From: Galbibacter sp035306585
GTDB taxonomy: Bacteria; Bacteroidota; Bacteroidia; Flavobacteriales; Flavobacteriaceae
Reading direction: 5' to 3'
Assembly: GCF_035306585.1 (NCBI RefSeq)
Contig: NZ_DATGNU010000051.1
Span: forward strand, 5,298-69,297
DNA: 64,000 nucleotides
In this document: positions 35,062 through 44,465 of the stretch, piece after piece
Position numbering within the stretch: the stretch's first letter is position 1
How the letters are laid out: every line of letters begins with the position of its first letter
The notes under the pieces: model-generated
The model's input: the letters and a program-made list of their open reading frames with translations, nothing else
Databases searched by the model: none
Told to the model about the DNA's origin: nothing
Translations under genes and position numbers: made by a program

Positions 35062-36336
35062 ATGGGATATTTATTTACATCGGAGTCCGTAAGTGAAGGA
35101 CATCCAGATAAAATTGCTGACCAAGTAAGCGACGCTTTATTAGATCATTTCTTAGCTTTTGATCCAGAGAGTAAGGTTGCATGTGAAACCCTTGTTACCA
35201 CTGGACAGGTTGTCTTGGCAGGAGAGGTGAAAAGTGGAACCTATCTCGATGTTCAATCCATTGCTAGAGACGTCATTAACACTATAGGGTACACCAAAGG
35301 TGCTTACCAATTTAGCGGTGATTCTTGTGGGGTGATCTCTTTGATCCATGAGCAATCTCAGGACATAAACCAAGGGGTTGATCGAGCTACTAAAGAACAA
35401 CAGGGTGCTGGTGATCAAGGAATGATGTTCGGATATGCCACTAATGAAACTGATAATTATATGCCTTTGGCCCTGGATATATCGCATAAATTAATGCATA
35501 CCTTGGCACAGCTTCGCAGAGAAGCAGATCAGATTTCTTACCTAAGACCAGACGCCAAAGCTCAGGTCACCATTGAATATTCAGATGATAATGTTCCTTT
35601 GAGAATCGATACGATTGTCATCTCAACACAACACGATCCTTTTGATAAAGATGACAAGGTGATGCTAGCGACTATTAAAAAGGACTTGTTGGAAATCTTA
35701 ATTCCAAGAGTTATTGCCCAGTTGCCTCCGGCAATACAACTCCTCTTTAATGATGATATTAAATACTACATCAATCCAACAGGTAAATTTGTTATTGGTG
35801 GGCCACATGGGGATACAGGTTTGACTGGAAGAAAAATTATCGTAGATACCTATGGTGGAAAAGGAGCGCACGGGGGAGGTGCATTTAGCGGTAAAGACCC
35901 AAGTAAAGTGGATAGAAGTGCTGCTTATGCCTCGAGACACATTGCAAAAAATTTAGTTGCGGCAGGAGTAGCAGACGAAATTTTAGTCCAAGTTAGTTAC
36001 GCTATTGGGGTAGTGGAACCTACGTCTGTTTTTGTAAACACCTACGGTAGTTCTAAAGTAGATTTGACCGACGGAGAAATCGCAGCAAAAGTCCTGGAGT
36101 TATTTGATTTGCGACCTTTTGCCATTGAAGAAAGACTTAAACTCAGAAATCCGATATATCTGGAGACCGCTGCCTATGGGCATATGGGTAAAGACCCAGT
36201 AACCATTACCAAAGTGTTCGAATCTCCCTATAATGGTAGAGTGGAACGCGAAGTTGAGTTATTTACCTGGGAAAAGTTAGATTATGTAGAACAAGTTAAA
36301 GAAGCGTTCTCATTAATGGAATTTGCACAGAAATAA
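35062..36336 (+). CDS. metK: S-adenosylmethionine synthetase
   Basis: 424 residues. Converts methionine and ATP to SAM. The N-terminal FTSESVSEGHPDKIADQ (ATP and Mg contacts), GAGDQGMMFGYAT and GGAFSGKDPSKVDRSAAY (the phosphate-binding P-loop-like motif) are all present. First gene of the methionine block and the source of the ligand sensed by the two SAM-I riboswitches further on. It has its own promoter and a structured leader. Confidence 0.98.
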   Translation: MGYLFTSESVSEGHPDKIADQVSDALLDHFLAFDPESKVACETLVTTGQVVLAGEVKSGTYLDVQSIARDVINTIGYTKGAYQFSGDSCGVISLIHEQSQDINQGVDRATKEQQGAGDQGMMFGYATNETDNYMPLALDISHKLMHTLAQLRREADQISYLRPDAKAQVTIEYSDDNVPLRIDTIVISTQHDPFDKDDKVMLATIKKDLLEILIPRVIAQLPPAIQLLFNDDIKYYINPTGKFVIGGPHGDTGLTGRKIIVDTYGGKGAHGGGAFSGKDPSKVDRSAAYASRHIAKNLVAAGVADEILVQVSYAIGVVEPTSVFVNTYGSSKVDLTDGEIAAKVLELFDLRPFAIEERLKLRNPIYLETAAYGHMGKDPVTITKVFESPYNGRVEREVELFTWEKLDYVEQVKEAFSLMEFAQK

Positions 36337-36412
36337 AGTGCTTATAATGGCGTAAAAAATACCAATGGTAACCTAGTTTATACCTTGAGAACTAAAAAGC
36401 GTTTTCTAAAAA

Positions 36413-36428
36413 TTGAACTAAAGTTCAA
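36413..36428 (+). promoter_or_regulatory. Palindrome upstream of the first SAM riboswitch
   Basis: TTGAACT-AA-AGTTCAA, a 16-bp palindrome 15 nt before riboswitch helix P1. It may be part of the promoter or an operator. The -7 element is weak: TAATGTGA at 36434-36441. Confidence 0.35.
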
Positions 36429-36443
36429 AAATTTAATGTGATT

Positions 36444-36568
36444 GTTATCAAGAAAGGCGGAAGGAATAGACCTTGTGATGCCTTAGCAACCCTTAGTGAA
36501 TGGAAATTCCAATTCACACAACAAGAAGGTGCTACATTCTACTGCGGTGAAAATTGCAGATAGATAAC
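36444..36568 (+). ncRNA. SAM-I (S-box) riboswitch controlling metX-thrA
   Basis: Helix P1 is GTTATC (36444-36449) with GATAAC (36563-36568). The conserved core is present: ATCAAGAAAGGCGGAAGGAA, then GATGCCTTAGCAACCC, and later GAAGGTGCTACATTC. This matches the S-box consensus. It lies 138 nt before the TTG start of the MetX-ThrA fusion. A typical OFF switch lowers expression when SAM is abundant; the expression platform in 36569-36706 is not clear to me. Confidence 0.95.
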
Positions 36569-36706
36569 CCCTATAAGATCCTTCCTTAGAATTTTTTAGA
36601 CCTTCTCGATAACATTTTGAATTGTCGACAGCGGTATCATCCCTGGCGAAACCAGTAATTTGCTGGGTCATATAAACCAATAAGAAAGCATTTAAACTTT
36701 AAGAAG

Positions 36707-39700
36707 TTGAAAGAAGAGTTGTTACATATTAAATTAAAGTCCTACACTACCATTAGTGGGGTAACCCAGGATATTAACTTATCCTATCAATTATTTGGTC
36801 AACCCTTACACAGTGCACCAATTGTGATGGTTAATCATGCACTTACGGGAAATTCGAATGTCAGTGGGGAAGATGGCTGGTGGAAGGACCTTATCGGAGA
36901 AGGAAAAGCCATAGATACAGGGAACTATACCGTCTTGTCCTTTAATATTCCTGGAAATGGATATGATGGAACTACTATCGAAAATTATAAAGATTTTGTT
37001 GCAAGAGATATCGCTATCATCTTTTTGAGAGGGTTGGAGTATCTTGGAATAAAGAGATTATTCGCCCTTATAGGAGGGTCACTTGGAGGCGGGATCGCGT
37101 GGGAGATGGCGGCTTTACAACCGAGAATCACACAAAACCTCATTCCAGTGGCAACGGATTGGAAATCTACAGATTGGCTCATCGCCAACTGTCAGATACA
37201 AGAGCAATTTTTGCTCAATTCCAAACAACCAGTCCATGATGCGAGAATGCATGCCATGCTATGTTACCGTACACCAGCTTCTTTTAAAGAACGTTTTAAA
37301 AGAAGTACCAACGAAGAATTACAGGTATTTAACGTAGAAAGTTGGCTTTTGCATCATGGTGAAAAACTCCAAAAACGCTTTCAGCTCTCAGCCTACAAAC
37401 TAATGAACCAGTTGCTCAAAACCATTGATGTAACAAGGGATCGACCAGAACATTTTAATGTATTGGAAACCATCGAGGCCAATGTCCACATTATTGGGGT
37501 GAGTTCGGATTTATTTTTTACAGCAGAAGAAAATAGAGAAACCTATAAGCAACTAGCACGTTCAAGTGATAGAGTTCGCTATGGAGAGGTAGTGTCTGTA
37601 CACGGACATGATGCCTTTTTAATAGAATTTGAACAATTAGAAAAACTCATAGGAGGGGTTTTTGAATCCTCTCTAAATAAAAATAAAATGAAAATATTAA
37701 AATTTGGTGGCAAGTCTCTAGCCAATGGCCAGGGGATTACCAATGTGGTAGAGATCATAAGCAGAAGTGTTCAGAACAAGGAAAGAATTGCCGTAGTTGT
37801 TTCTGCTAGAAATAACGCCACCAATGAACTTGAGAATATTTTGGAGACTGCAGCATCCAAGCAGGATTATGTACATTTATTAGATGCTTTTAAGAAGTAT
37901 CAGTTGCAAGATTTTCCATATGTAGATCTATCGAGTGAGTTTGATAAACTTGAAAAATTGTTCTCGGGAGTACATCTATTGGGTGATTATAGCCAAAAAA
38001 TCAAGGATGAGATCCTAGCACAAGGGGAACTCATCGCTGCTAAACTTGTGACTCAGATTCTTAATAAAAGGGGGATTCCAGCAAATTTTACCGATTCACG
38101 AGCACTGATTGTGACAGATGAAAAATTTGGAAATGCCCAACCATTGGAGAAAGTGTCTAAAGAAAGGGTGCTTAAACATTTTGCTACTCATAATGGGAAT
38201 ACGGTAAATATAGTCACTGGGTTTATCGGATCCAATGAAAAAAATGAAACCACCACCCTGGGAAGAAACGGGAGTAATTATACGGCCGCTCTATTGGCAA
38301 ATTTCTTGGATGCTGGAGAGCTTCAAAATTTTACCCATGTGGATGGTATATTCACGGCCAATCCTGATTTAGTCCCAACGGCGCAACGCATAGAAGAACT
38401 GTCTTTTAACGAGGCAAATGAATTAGCTAATTTTGGTGCAACTATCCTACATGCTAAAACCATCATACCGCTAATTGAGAAAAACATACCACTTCGCATC
38501 CTTAACACTTTTAATCCAGATTGTAGTGGGACCTTAATAACTGCTACACCGAAGAAGCAGGGCATGAAATCACTTTCCATTTTTGAGAATATGGCTCTGG
38601 TGAACCTAGAAGGAAGAGGGCTTTTGGGAAAAGCAGGGGTGGATGCTCGTATATTTAATGCCTTAGGCAAACGAGAAATAAGTGTTAGTATTATCTCTCA
38701 AGGATCCTCCGAAAGAGGAATTGGACTTGTAGTAAATGCGAAGGATGCTACAGAAGCGGTAATTGCCCTGGAGCGAGAATTTGAATATGATTTCTATTCC
38801 AAAGATGTAAATAAAATTGCGGTGGTAGATGATGTTTCAGTGATCTCTATCATTGGACTTGACCTGAGTAGTTTCCATAAACCATATAATGCACTTATCA
38901 AAAACCAAGTTGTGCCGATATTGTTCAACAACACTGTAACTGGTAAAAATGTGAGTTTGGTTGTGAAAAGATCGGAACTTCACAAGGCTTTGAATGTAAT
39001 TCATGGTGAGGTCTTTGAAATATCTAAAAAGATCAACATTGCCGTATTTGGTCACGGCTTAGTTGGAGGAACTTTAATAAATCAAATCCTTGATTCGGCG
39101 TCAAATATAGAAGATCGCAAAAAAATAAAACTCAACATTTTTGCGGTAGCGAATTCCAAAAAGCTATTATTGAACAGCGAAGGTATTGATGTCAATTGGA
39201 AGTTAGCTATTGAGAATAGTGAAACGGTCTCTTCCATAGAAACATTGATTAATTACACCAAGGCACATCATTTAGAAAACCTAATTGCAGTTGACAATAC
39301 CGCAAGTGAACAGTTTGTTGAAAACTACAAATTGCTAATTGAAAATGGGTTCGATTTGGTGTCTTCAAATAAGATTGCTAACACCCTTAGTTTCGATTTT
39401 TACAAAAACCTGCGAGCACTTTTAGAAAAGAACCAAAAGCAATACTTGTATGAGACCAATGTAGGAGCTGGATTACCTTTAATTGATACCATTCGCATTT
39501 TGCACCTATCAGGAGAAAATATCACCAGAATTAGAGGTGTATTCTCAGGGACTTTAAGCTATTTGTTCAACCGATTTTCAGCCGAACAAGTACCCTTTAG
39601 TGAAGTGTTACAACAAACTATTACCAAAGGATTTACGGAGCCTGATCCAAGAGAAGACCTCTATGGTAATGATGTAGGTCGTAAATTATTAATTCTGGCC

Positions 39701-40102
39701 CGGGAGCTGGATCTTCAGAATGAATTTGAAGATGTCAATATAGAAAACCTCGTCCCGGAACATCTTAGGGATAAAAGTGTGGAAGCCTTCCTGGAAAATT
39801 TAGAAGAATTTAATCCTATCTACCAAGCACTTAAAGAGCAACAATTGGAAGGTCATGTGCTGCGTTATGTGGGAGATCTTCACGGTGATTTGCAAAAGGA
39901 AAAAGGAACACTAGATGTTAAACTTGTCTCTGTACCAGCCAATAGTGTGTTAGGACAAGTCAAGGGAGCGGATTCTATTTTTGAAATTTACACCGAATCC
40001 TATGGTGATCGCCCTATTGTTATACAAGGTGCAGGTGCAGGAGCAGCTGTGACCGCCAGAGGTGTCTTCGGTGATATTCTCAAACTTACCGAAAAGGGAT
40101 AA
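36707..40102 (+). CDS. Trifunctional MetX-like acyltransferase / aspartokinase / homoserine dehydrogenase fusion
   Basis: 1131 residues. Residues 1 to about 320 are a MetX-type alpha/beta hydrolase (homoserine O-acyltransferase): VNHALTGNSNVSG, nucleophile motif GGSLGGGIA and catalytic-His region SVHGHDAFL. After about eight residues comes ThrA: aspartokinase from MKILKFGGKSL (residue 328; KFGGKS, TLGRNGSNYTAALLA), ACT-like regulatory repeats, then homoserine dehydrogenase (GHGLVGGTL NAD site; NVGAGLPLIDTI). The start is TTG: an in-frame TAA lies at 36656 and no ATG precedes the domain. An internal ATG (37688) could also yield free ThrA. With SAM-I control, this chain looks dedicated to methionine. 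Confidence 0.92.
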   Translation: MKEELLHIKLKSYTTISGVTQDINLSYQLFGQPLHSAPIVMVNHALTGNSNVSGEDGWWKDLIGEGKAIDTGNYTVLSFNIPGNGYDGTTIENYKDFVARDIAIIFLRGLEYLGIKRLFALIGGSLGGGIAWEMAALQPRITQNLIPVATDWKSTDWLIANCQIQEQFLLNSKQPVHDARMHAMLCYRTPASFKERFKRSTNEELQVFNVESWLLHHGEKLQKRFQLSAYKLMNQLLKTIDVTRDRPEHFNVLETIEANVHIIGVSSDLFFTAEENRETYKQLARSSDRVRYGEVVSVHGHDAFLIEFEQLEKLIGGVFESSLNKNKMKILKFGGKSLANGQGITNVVEIISRSVQNKERIAVVVSARNNATNELENILETAASKQDYVHLLDAFKKYQLQDFPYVDLSSEFDKLEKLFSGVHLLGDYSQKIKDEILAQGELIAAKLVTQILNKRGIPANFTDSRALIVTDEKFGNAQPLEKVSKERVLKHFATHNGNTVNIVTGFIGSNEKNETTTLGRNGSNYTAALLANFLDAGELQNFTHVDGIFTANPDLVPTAQRIEELSFNEANELANFGATILHAKTIIPLIEKNIPLRILNTFNPDCSGTLITATPKKQGMKSLSIFENMALVNLEGRGLLGKAGVDARIFNALGKREISVSIISQGSSERGIGLVVNAKDATEAVIALEREFEYDFYSKDVNKIAVVDDVSVISIIGLDLSSFHKPYNALIKNQVVPILFNNTVTGKNVSLVVKRSELHKALNVIHGEVFEISKKINIAVFGHGLVGGTLINQILDSASNIEDRKKIKLNIFAVANSKKLLLNSEGIDVNWKLAIENSETVSSIETLINYTKAHHLENLIAVDNTASEQFVENYKLLIENGFDLVSSNKIANTLSFDFYKNLRALLEKNQKQYLYETNVGAGLPLIDTIRILHLSGENITRIRGVFSGTLSYLFNRFSAEQVPFSEVLQQTITKGFTEPDPREDLYGNDVGRKLLILARELDLQNEFEDVNIENLVPEHLRDKSVEAFLENLEEFNPIYQALKEQQLEGHVLRYVGDLHGDLQKEKGTLDVKLVSVPANSVLGQVKGADSIFEIYTESYGDRPIVIQGAGAGAAVTARGVFGDILKLTEKG

Positions 40103-40200
40103 AAGTACAAAGCAAGCAATGCATTTATAAAACATAAGAAATACCAATCACTGAATTTTAAACCAGGGTTTTCAAGCCCAATTGTCTTTAACATCAACAC

Positions 40201-41370
40201 ATGAGTACAAAGCATTTTGAAACCGACGCGATTAGAACGCAGATTAGCCGAACTGAATTTTTAGAGCACAGCGCTCCGATGTACATTACCTCGAGTTTTG
40301 TTTTTGACGATGCTGAAGAAATGCGTACCGCTTTTACGGGTGAAAATCCACGTAATATATACAGTAGGTTTACCAATCCAAATACTACTGAATTTGTAGA
40401 GAAAGTATGCAAAATGGAAGGCGCAGAAGCAGGTTATGCATTTGCAACAGGAATGGCTGCTGTTTTTTCATCTCTTGCCGCTTTGCTCGATAGTGGGGAT
40501 CATATTATTTCTGCTCGATCCGTTTTTGGATCCACACATACTTTATTTACCAAGTATCTTCCCAAATGGAATATCGAAACAAGCTATTTTAATGTAGATC
40601 AACCAGCGCAAATAGAAAGCTTAATTCGTCCTACTACTAAAATATTATTTGCCGAAACACCGACCAATCCTGGGGTTGATATCCTAGATTTAGCCTATTT
40701 GGGTGAGGTTGCTAAAGAACATAACTTAATCTTGATTATCGATAATTGTTTTGCAACCCCGTATCTGCAACGACCTATTGAGTTTGGTGCTGATCTTGTT
40801 ATTCACTCGGCAACTAAATTAATGGACGGGCAAGGAAGAGTACTCGGTGGAATTACAGTAGGTTCAGAGGCGTTAGTAAACCAGATATATTTATTTTCTA
40901 GAAATACAGGTCCAGCAATGTCTCCGTTTAATGCGTGGGTGTTGTCCAAGAGCTTGGAGACACTAGCGGTACGGATAGATCGTCATTGCGCTAATGCCTT
41001 AAAGGTTGCCAGGTTTTTAGAAGGACATCCAAAGGTGAACTATGTCAAATATCCGTTTTTAAAATCCCATCCACAGTATGAAATTGCTAAAAAACAAATG
41101 AGCCAAGGTGGTAGCATATTAGCTTTCGAAATCAAAGGTGGAGTGGAAGCAGGGAGAAAATTTTTAAATGCTATTAAATTATGCTCTTTGACTTCCAATT
41201 TAGGCGATACTAGAACCATAGTGACCCATCCAGCCTCTACCACACATAGTAAGCTCTCGGCGGAAGATCGTCAAGAGGTAGGGATCTCTGACGGCTTAGT
41301 AAGAGTGTCCATTGGACTCGAGCACCAAGAAGATATTATTGCTGATCTTAAACAAGCCTTGGAGGCTTAA
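40201..41370 (+). CDS. metZ: O-acyl-homoserine sulfhydrylase (MetZ/MetY type, PLP-dependent)
   Basis: 389 residues, Cys/Met-metabolism PLP family. The cofactor lysine is in HSATKLMDGQGRVLGG; other signatures are YSRFTNPNTTEFVEKV near the start and SIGLEHQEDIIADL at the end. It most likely replaces the acyl group of activated homoserine with sulfide to give homocysteine directly; cystathionine gamma-synthase activity is an alternative that sequence alone does not exclude. It follows the metX-thrA fusion by 98 nt without a visible terminator, so the SAM-I riboswitch probably governs both. Confidence 0.88.
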   Translation: MSTKHFETDAIRTQISRTEFLEHSAPMYITSSFVFDDAEEMRTAFTGENPRNIYSRFTNPNTTEFVEKVCKMEGAEAGYAFATGMAAVFSSLAALLDSGDHIISARSVFGSTHTLFTKYLPKWNIETSYFNVDQPAQIESLIRPTTKILFAETPTNPGVDILDLAYLGEVAKEHNLILIIDNCFATPYLQRPIEFGADLVIHSATKLMDGQGRVLGGITVGSEALVNQIYLFSRNTGPAMSPFNAWVLSKSLETLAVRIDRHCANALKVARFLEGHPKVNYVKYPFLKSHPQYEIAKKQMSQGGSILAFEIKGGVEAGRKFLNAIKLCSLTSNLGDTRTIVTHPASTTHSKLSAEDRQEVGISDGLVRVSIGLEHQEDIIADLKQALEA

Positions 41371-41389
41371 TTTGAGCAGTTTAGAAAGC

Positions 41390-41432
41390 CATTTCAAAGG
41401 CCATTTTAAAATCTAAAATAGCCTTTGAAATG
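41390..41432 (+). terminator. Terminator-like hairpin after metZ
   Basis: Perfect 12-bp arms CATTTCAAAGGC / GCCTTTGAAATG around a 19-nt AT-rich loop, 20 nt after the stop. The T-run is weak (CTATTTGAC), so termination may be partial. Confidence 0.7.
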
Positions 41433-41567
41433 CTATTTGACTAGTCCTTTTTAGGTAGATAGAAACAGTAGTTGAATTTTATCAAGGCAGATTCTAACGA
41501 TTGAATTCTGTTTATCGCCAACATTTAGCTCGTGCTTGGAAGTAGTTTTATCAAGCCTTCAGTTTAT

Positions 41568-42674
41568 TTACAGCGAGCTCAGCACTTTCTTGGATTTGCT
41601 CAGGGCTGAACCAATGACTTGATGCATGTCGTAATATTTGTACTCTGCCAGCCGACCACCAAAAATAACATTAGGCGTTGCTTGAGCGAGTTGTTTGTAT
41701 TTTACATATAAATTGTTATTGTCTTGGTTATTAATAGGGTAGTACGGTTCATTAGAAGTAGAACCCTGTAATGGGTATTCTCTTGTAATTACAGTGCTTT
41801 TTTGGGATCCAAACTCAAAATGTTTATGTTCGATAATTCTGGTGAACGGTACCTCGGAAGAAGTATAATTCACCACGGCGTTTCCTTGATAATTCTCCAT
41901 AGGAAGTGTTTGGTGTTTAAATTCAAGACTTCGATAGGAAAGCTTTCCGTACTGGAAATTAAAATATTCATCTATTTTACCAGTGAATACGATGTGTTGC
42001 GCTTTGGAATCCAAGGTTTCTTTATTTTTAAAATAATCTACTCCAGTTTTCGTTTCAATACCTTCTAATAAACCTTGGGTGATTTTGTTATAACCACCTA
42101 TCGGGATTCCTTGGTACTTGTCATTGAAATAGTTATTGTCAAATGTAAATCGCAATGGAAGGCGCTTGATTATAAAGGCTGGTAACTGGGTAGCTGGACA
42201 GCCCCACTGTTTTTCAGTATACCCTTTTATTAATTTCTCATAAATATCTTTCCCAACTAATGAAAGTGCTTGCTCTTCCAAGTTTTTTGGCTGTTGAAAT
42301 CCGTACTGTGCAACTTGTTCATTGATGATCTTTTGAGCCTCCTGCGGTGTTCTTGTGCCCCATAGTTGATAGAAGGTATTCATATTAAAAGGCAAATTGT
42401 ACAATGTACCTTCATGCGATGCAATGGGTGAGTTGGTGTAGCGGTTAAACTCAGCAAAACTATTTACAAAGTCCCATATTTCTTTATCGTTGGTGTGAAA
42501 AATGTGTGCGCCATATTTATGAACATTCACCCCATCAACATTCTCGCAGTAGATATTCCCTCCTAAATGTTCCCTTTTGTCAATCACAAGACATTTTTTT
42601 CCAGCCTTTTTGGCTTGATGTGCAAAAACGGAACCAAAAAGGCCAGCTCCAACAATTAAAAAGTCATATTCCAT
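41568..42674 (-). CDS. glf: UDP-galactopyranose mutase
   Basis: 368 residues, flavoprotein that converts UDP-galactopyranose to UDP-galactofuranose. FAD dinucleotide motif IVGAGLFGSVFAHQ, then CLVIDKREHLGGNIY; YGAHIFHT, the mobile-loop region EKQWGCPATQLPAFI and the C-terminal VIFGGRLAEYKYYDMHQVI are all diagnostic. Its promoter carries TATCTTTG (minus strand, 42703-42710). The divergent neighbour across 443 nt is a Gtf3-like glycosyltransferase, which fits use of galactofuranose in a surface glycan. Confidence 0.97.
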   Translation of the reverse strand: MEYDFLIVGAGLFGSVFAHQAKKAGKKCLVIDKREHLGGNIYCENVDGVNVHKYGAHIFHTNDKEIWDFVNSFAEFNRYTNSPIASHEGTLYNLPFNMNTFYQLWGTRTPQEAQKIINEQVAQYGFQQPKNLEEQALSLVGKDIYEKLIKGYTEKQWGCPATQLPAFIIKRLPLRFTFDNNYFNDKYQGIPIGGYNKITQGLLEGIETKTGVDYFKNKETLDSKAQHIVFTGKIDEYFNFQYGKLSYRSLEFKHQTLPMENYQGNAVVNYTSSEVPFTRIIEHKHFEFGSQKSTVITREYPLQGSTSNEPYYPINNQDNNNLYVKYKQLAQATPNVIFGGRLAEYKYYDMHQVIGSALSKSKKVLSSL

Positions 42675-43117
42675 AAACTACAGTTTTCTGTGCGCTGTAG
42701 GACAAAGATATTACTTTTGGACTAAAACCTAGGCTACTTTAAAAAGGCAGATGAAGGGAAGGTTCTTTTGTTTCCAATGTTTTTTTAATTTTAGACCCTT
42801 GTCTTTTAGTTATGGTGTTTATTCCCAATTCTTTGAAATAGCAATTTTGTTGCCCTGTGCTCACCACCTATTCTTAACATTTTAAAATCAACAAGTGCTG
42901 AAGTTGGACACGCTCATAGGATAAGCGGGTGTTTAATTTTTGGTGGTAGTGTCTCTTACCTTGCGCCTTATTTGGGATGGTATGAACGTCGTTCGTTTTT
43001 TCACTGATGTTTAGTACAAAAAGAGTCACAGGCTCCTAGCAATCAAATTTAAATTTTGAATTCGACCATAAGGATGAAGGGTAAAATCCTATATTTGTCA
43101 ACAGGAGTAATTATACT
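42675..43117. promoter_or_regulatory. Divergent promoters of glf and the glycosyltransferase
   Basis: 443 nt without a gene. On the minus strand TATCTTTG (42703-42710) is a perfect -7 element 29 nt before glf. On the plus strand TATATTTG (43090-43097) is a perfect -7 element before the glycosyltransferase. Neither has a TTG at the expected -33 spacing. The middle shows nothing recognisable. Confidence 0.55.
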
Positions 43118-44185
43118 TTGACCGCTAGCAAAGGTGTAAACATTAGAATTTTGAACAATATTTTTTATATATCGAGAAATTACCGGCCCACAAACAATGC
43201 TGCCAACAAGCCTAAAACGGATATTGAACATATCCTGGATTCGATGGGGATCCGAAATTTAGGACTAAAACAATCTCGTATCAGGAGCTCTGCATTAGGA
43301 GCTATTATTAGTTTTTTGAGTATTACCAAAGGATTGTTGCTTTTGCCCTCAAAATCCTATCTTGTGGTGCAATATCCGCTTAGTAAGTATTACAACTATA
43401 TCACATGGGGGGCTCGGGTAAAGGGAAGTAAAATCCTACTAGTAATTCATGATGTTCATTCGCTAATGAAAGGTAAGTTAGCTGTAGAAAAAGAAATGAA
43501 GCGCTTTAATATTGCCGATAAGATTATTGTTCATAACGATGCCATGAAAAGCTGGTTTGAGGAACAAGGTTGTACCGCCACCTTAAAGACACTGGAGTTA
43601 TTTGATTACCTAAATACGTTGGATCTGAGGATTGACCGAAAAACTGAACTTCAAAAGCCTTACCAATTAGTTGTTGCTGGAGGCCTTACCATTGATAAGA
43701 GCGCCTTTATTTATAAGATGCAGCAACAAAAGGTGAAAAATTATTTTTTCAACCTATATGGAAATGGGTTCTCAAAGGAAAATTTAGATCCGCAGAAGAA
43801 ATTATTACACTACCAGGGAAGCTTTCCACCTGATGAGGTGGCCCAGTATTTAAAAGGTCATTTCGGATTGGTCTGGGGAGGAAACTCTGTGGAGAAGTGT
43901 AGTGGTATTTTAGGAGAATACCTTAAGTACAATAACCCACATAAAACCTCCCTGTACTTATTATGTGGCCTTCCCATCATTATTTGGGATAAAGCAGCCA
44001 TTGCACCCTATATAGTTTCTCAAGGCGCTGGAATAGCAATTTCATCATTACTACAACTCGATGACATCCTAGAGAACTTGACACTAGAGGACTATCAATC
44101 AATGAACAATCGCGCTATAGAACTCAGAGAGAAAATTACCACTGGAGGATTCCTTAAAGCGGCTATTGGAAAATTCGAGCTTTAA
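43118..44185 (+). CDS. Gtf3-like glycosyltransferase, probable galactofuranosyltransferase
   Basis: Up to 355 residues. No ATG is available near the N-terminus: TTG 43118 is the first start, and TTG 43151 would remove 11 residues and leave MNNIFYISRNYRP, nearer to the usual family start. Family features are YISRNYRPTNNAANKPKTDIE at the N-terminus, IHDVHSLMKG, and the C-terminal NNPHKTSLYLLCGLPIIIWDKAAIA, as in GT-B Gtf3 / beta-1,6-galactofuranosyltransferases. The neighbouring glf gene would provide UDP-galactofuranose. The acceptor is unknown; the sugar assignment rests on family resemblance and location. Confidence 0.75.
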   Translation: MTASKGVNIRILNNIFYISRNYRPTNNAANKPKTDIEHILDSMGIRNLGLKQSRIRSSALGAIISFLSITKGLLLLPSKSYLVVQYPLSKYYNYITWGARVKGSKILLVIHDVHSLMKGKLAVEKEMKRFNIADKIIVHNDAMKSWFEEQGCTATLKTLELFDYLNTLDLRIDRKTELQKPYQLVVAGGLTIDKSAFIYKMQQQKVKNYFFNLYGNGFSKENLDPQKKLLHYQGSFPPDEVAQYLKGHFGLVWGGNSVEKCSGILGEYLKYNNPHKTSLYLLCGLPIIIWDKAAIAPYIVSQGAGIAISSLLQLDDILENLTLEDYQSMNNRAIELREKITTGGFLKAAIGKFEL

Positions 44186-44235
44186 AAGCGCATGGTGGAT
44201 TGTGATATAATGCTCTTCGATGTGATATTTTAGTT

Positions 44236-44263
44236 AAAAATCCACAAATTCATTTGTGTTTTT
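44236..44263 (+). terminator. Terminator after the glycosyltransferase gene
   Basis: CACAAA-TTCA-TTTGTG stem-loop flanked by an A-run and TTTTT, about 60 nt after the stop. The flanking A/T tracts would also allow it to work on the opposite strand. Confidence 0.75.
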
Positions 44264-44275
44264 AGAATTAAATAG

Positions 44276-44319
44276 TACTTTCGCTTCATAATTCTATTAG
44301 TCTATAGATTTAGTAGACT
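44276..44319 (+). promoter_or_regulatory. Sulfite reductase operon promoter with candidate operator
   Basis: TACTTTCG (44276-44283) is one mismatch from TAnnTTTG. Just downstream an inverted repeat AGTCTA-N9-TAGACT (44299-44319), with an internal TCTATAGA palindrome, would overlap roughly +9 to +29 of the transcript, a typical repressor position. The remaining leader is about 145 nt. Confidence 0.45.
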
Positions 44320-44465
44320 GTTAGGATGTCATCATAGGTAGTACTATATGGTATGCCTTTAGGTGTTTAGAACCAAAGACTGGATTATTGACCAATACAT
44401 GTCTTAATGTTTTTTGCCTTCGGGTAGTGGAACGAGTCCAAAAGAACAAAAAATAAAAGTAAAGT

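Noticed and set aside
37650..37700. Possibility that MetX and ThrA are separate genes joined by an error
   Set aside because: The frame passes through ...SSLNKNKMKILKFGG without stop, with both domains complete on either side. One missing base could still mimic this, so it is listed as a check, but the sequence shows a fusion.
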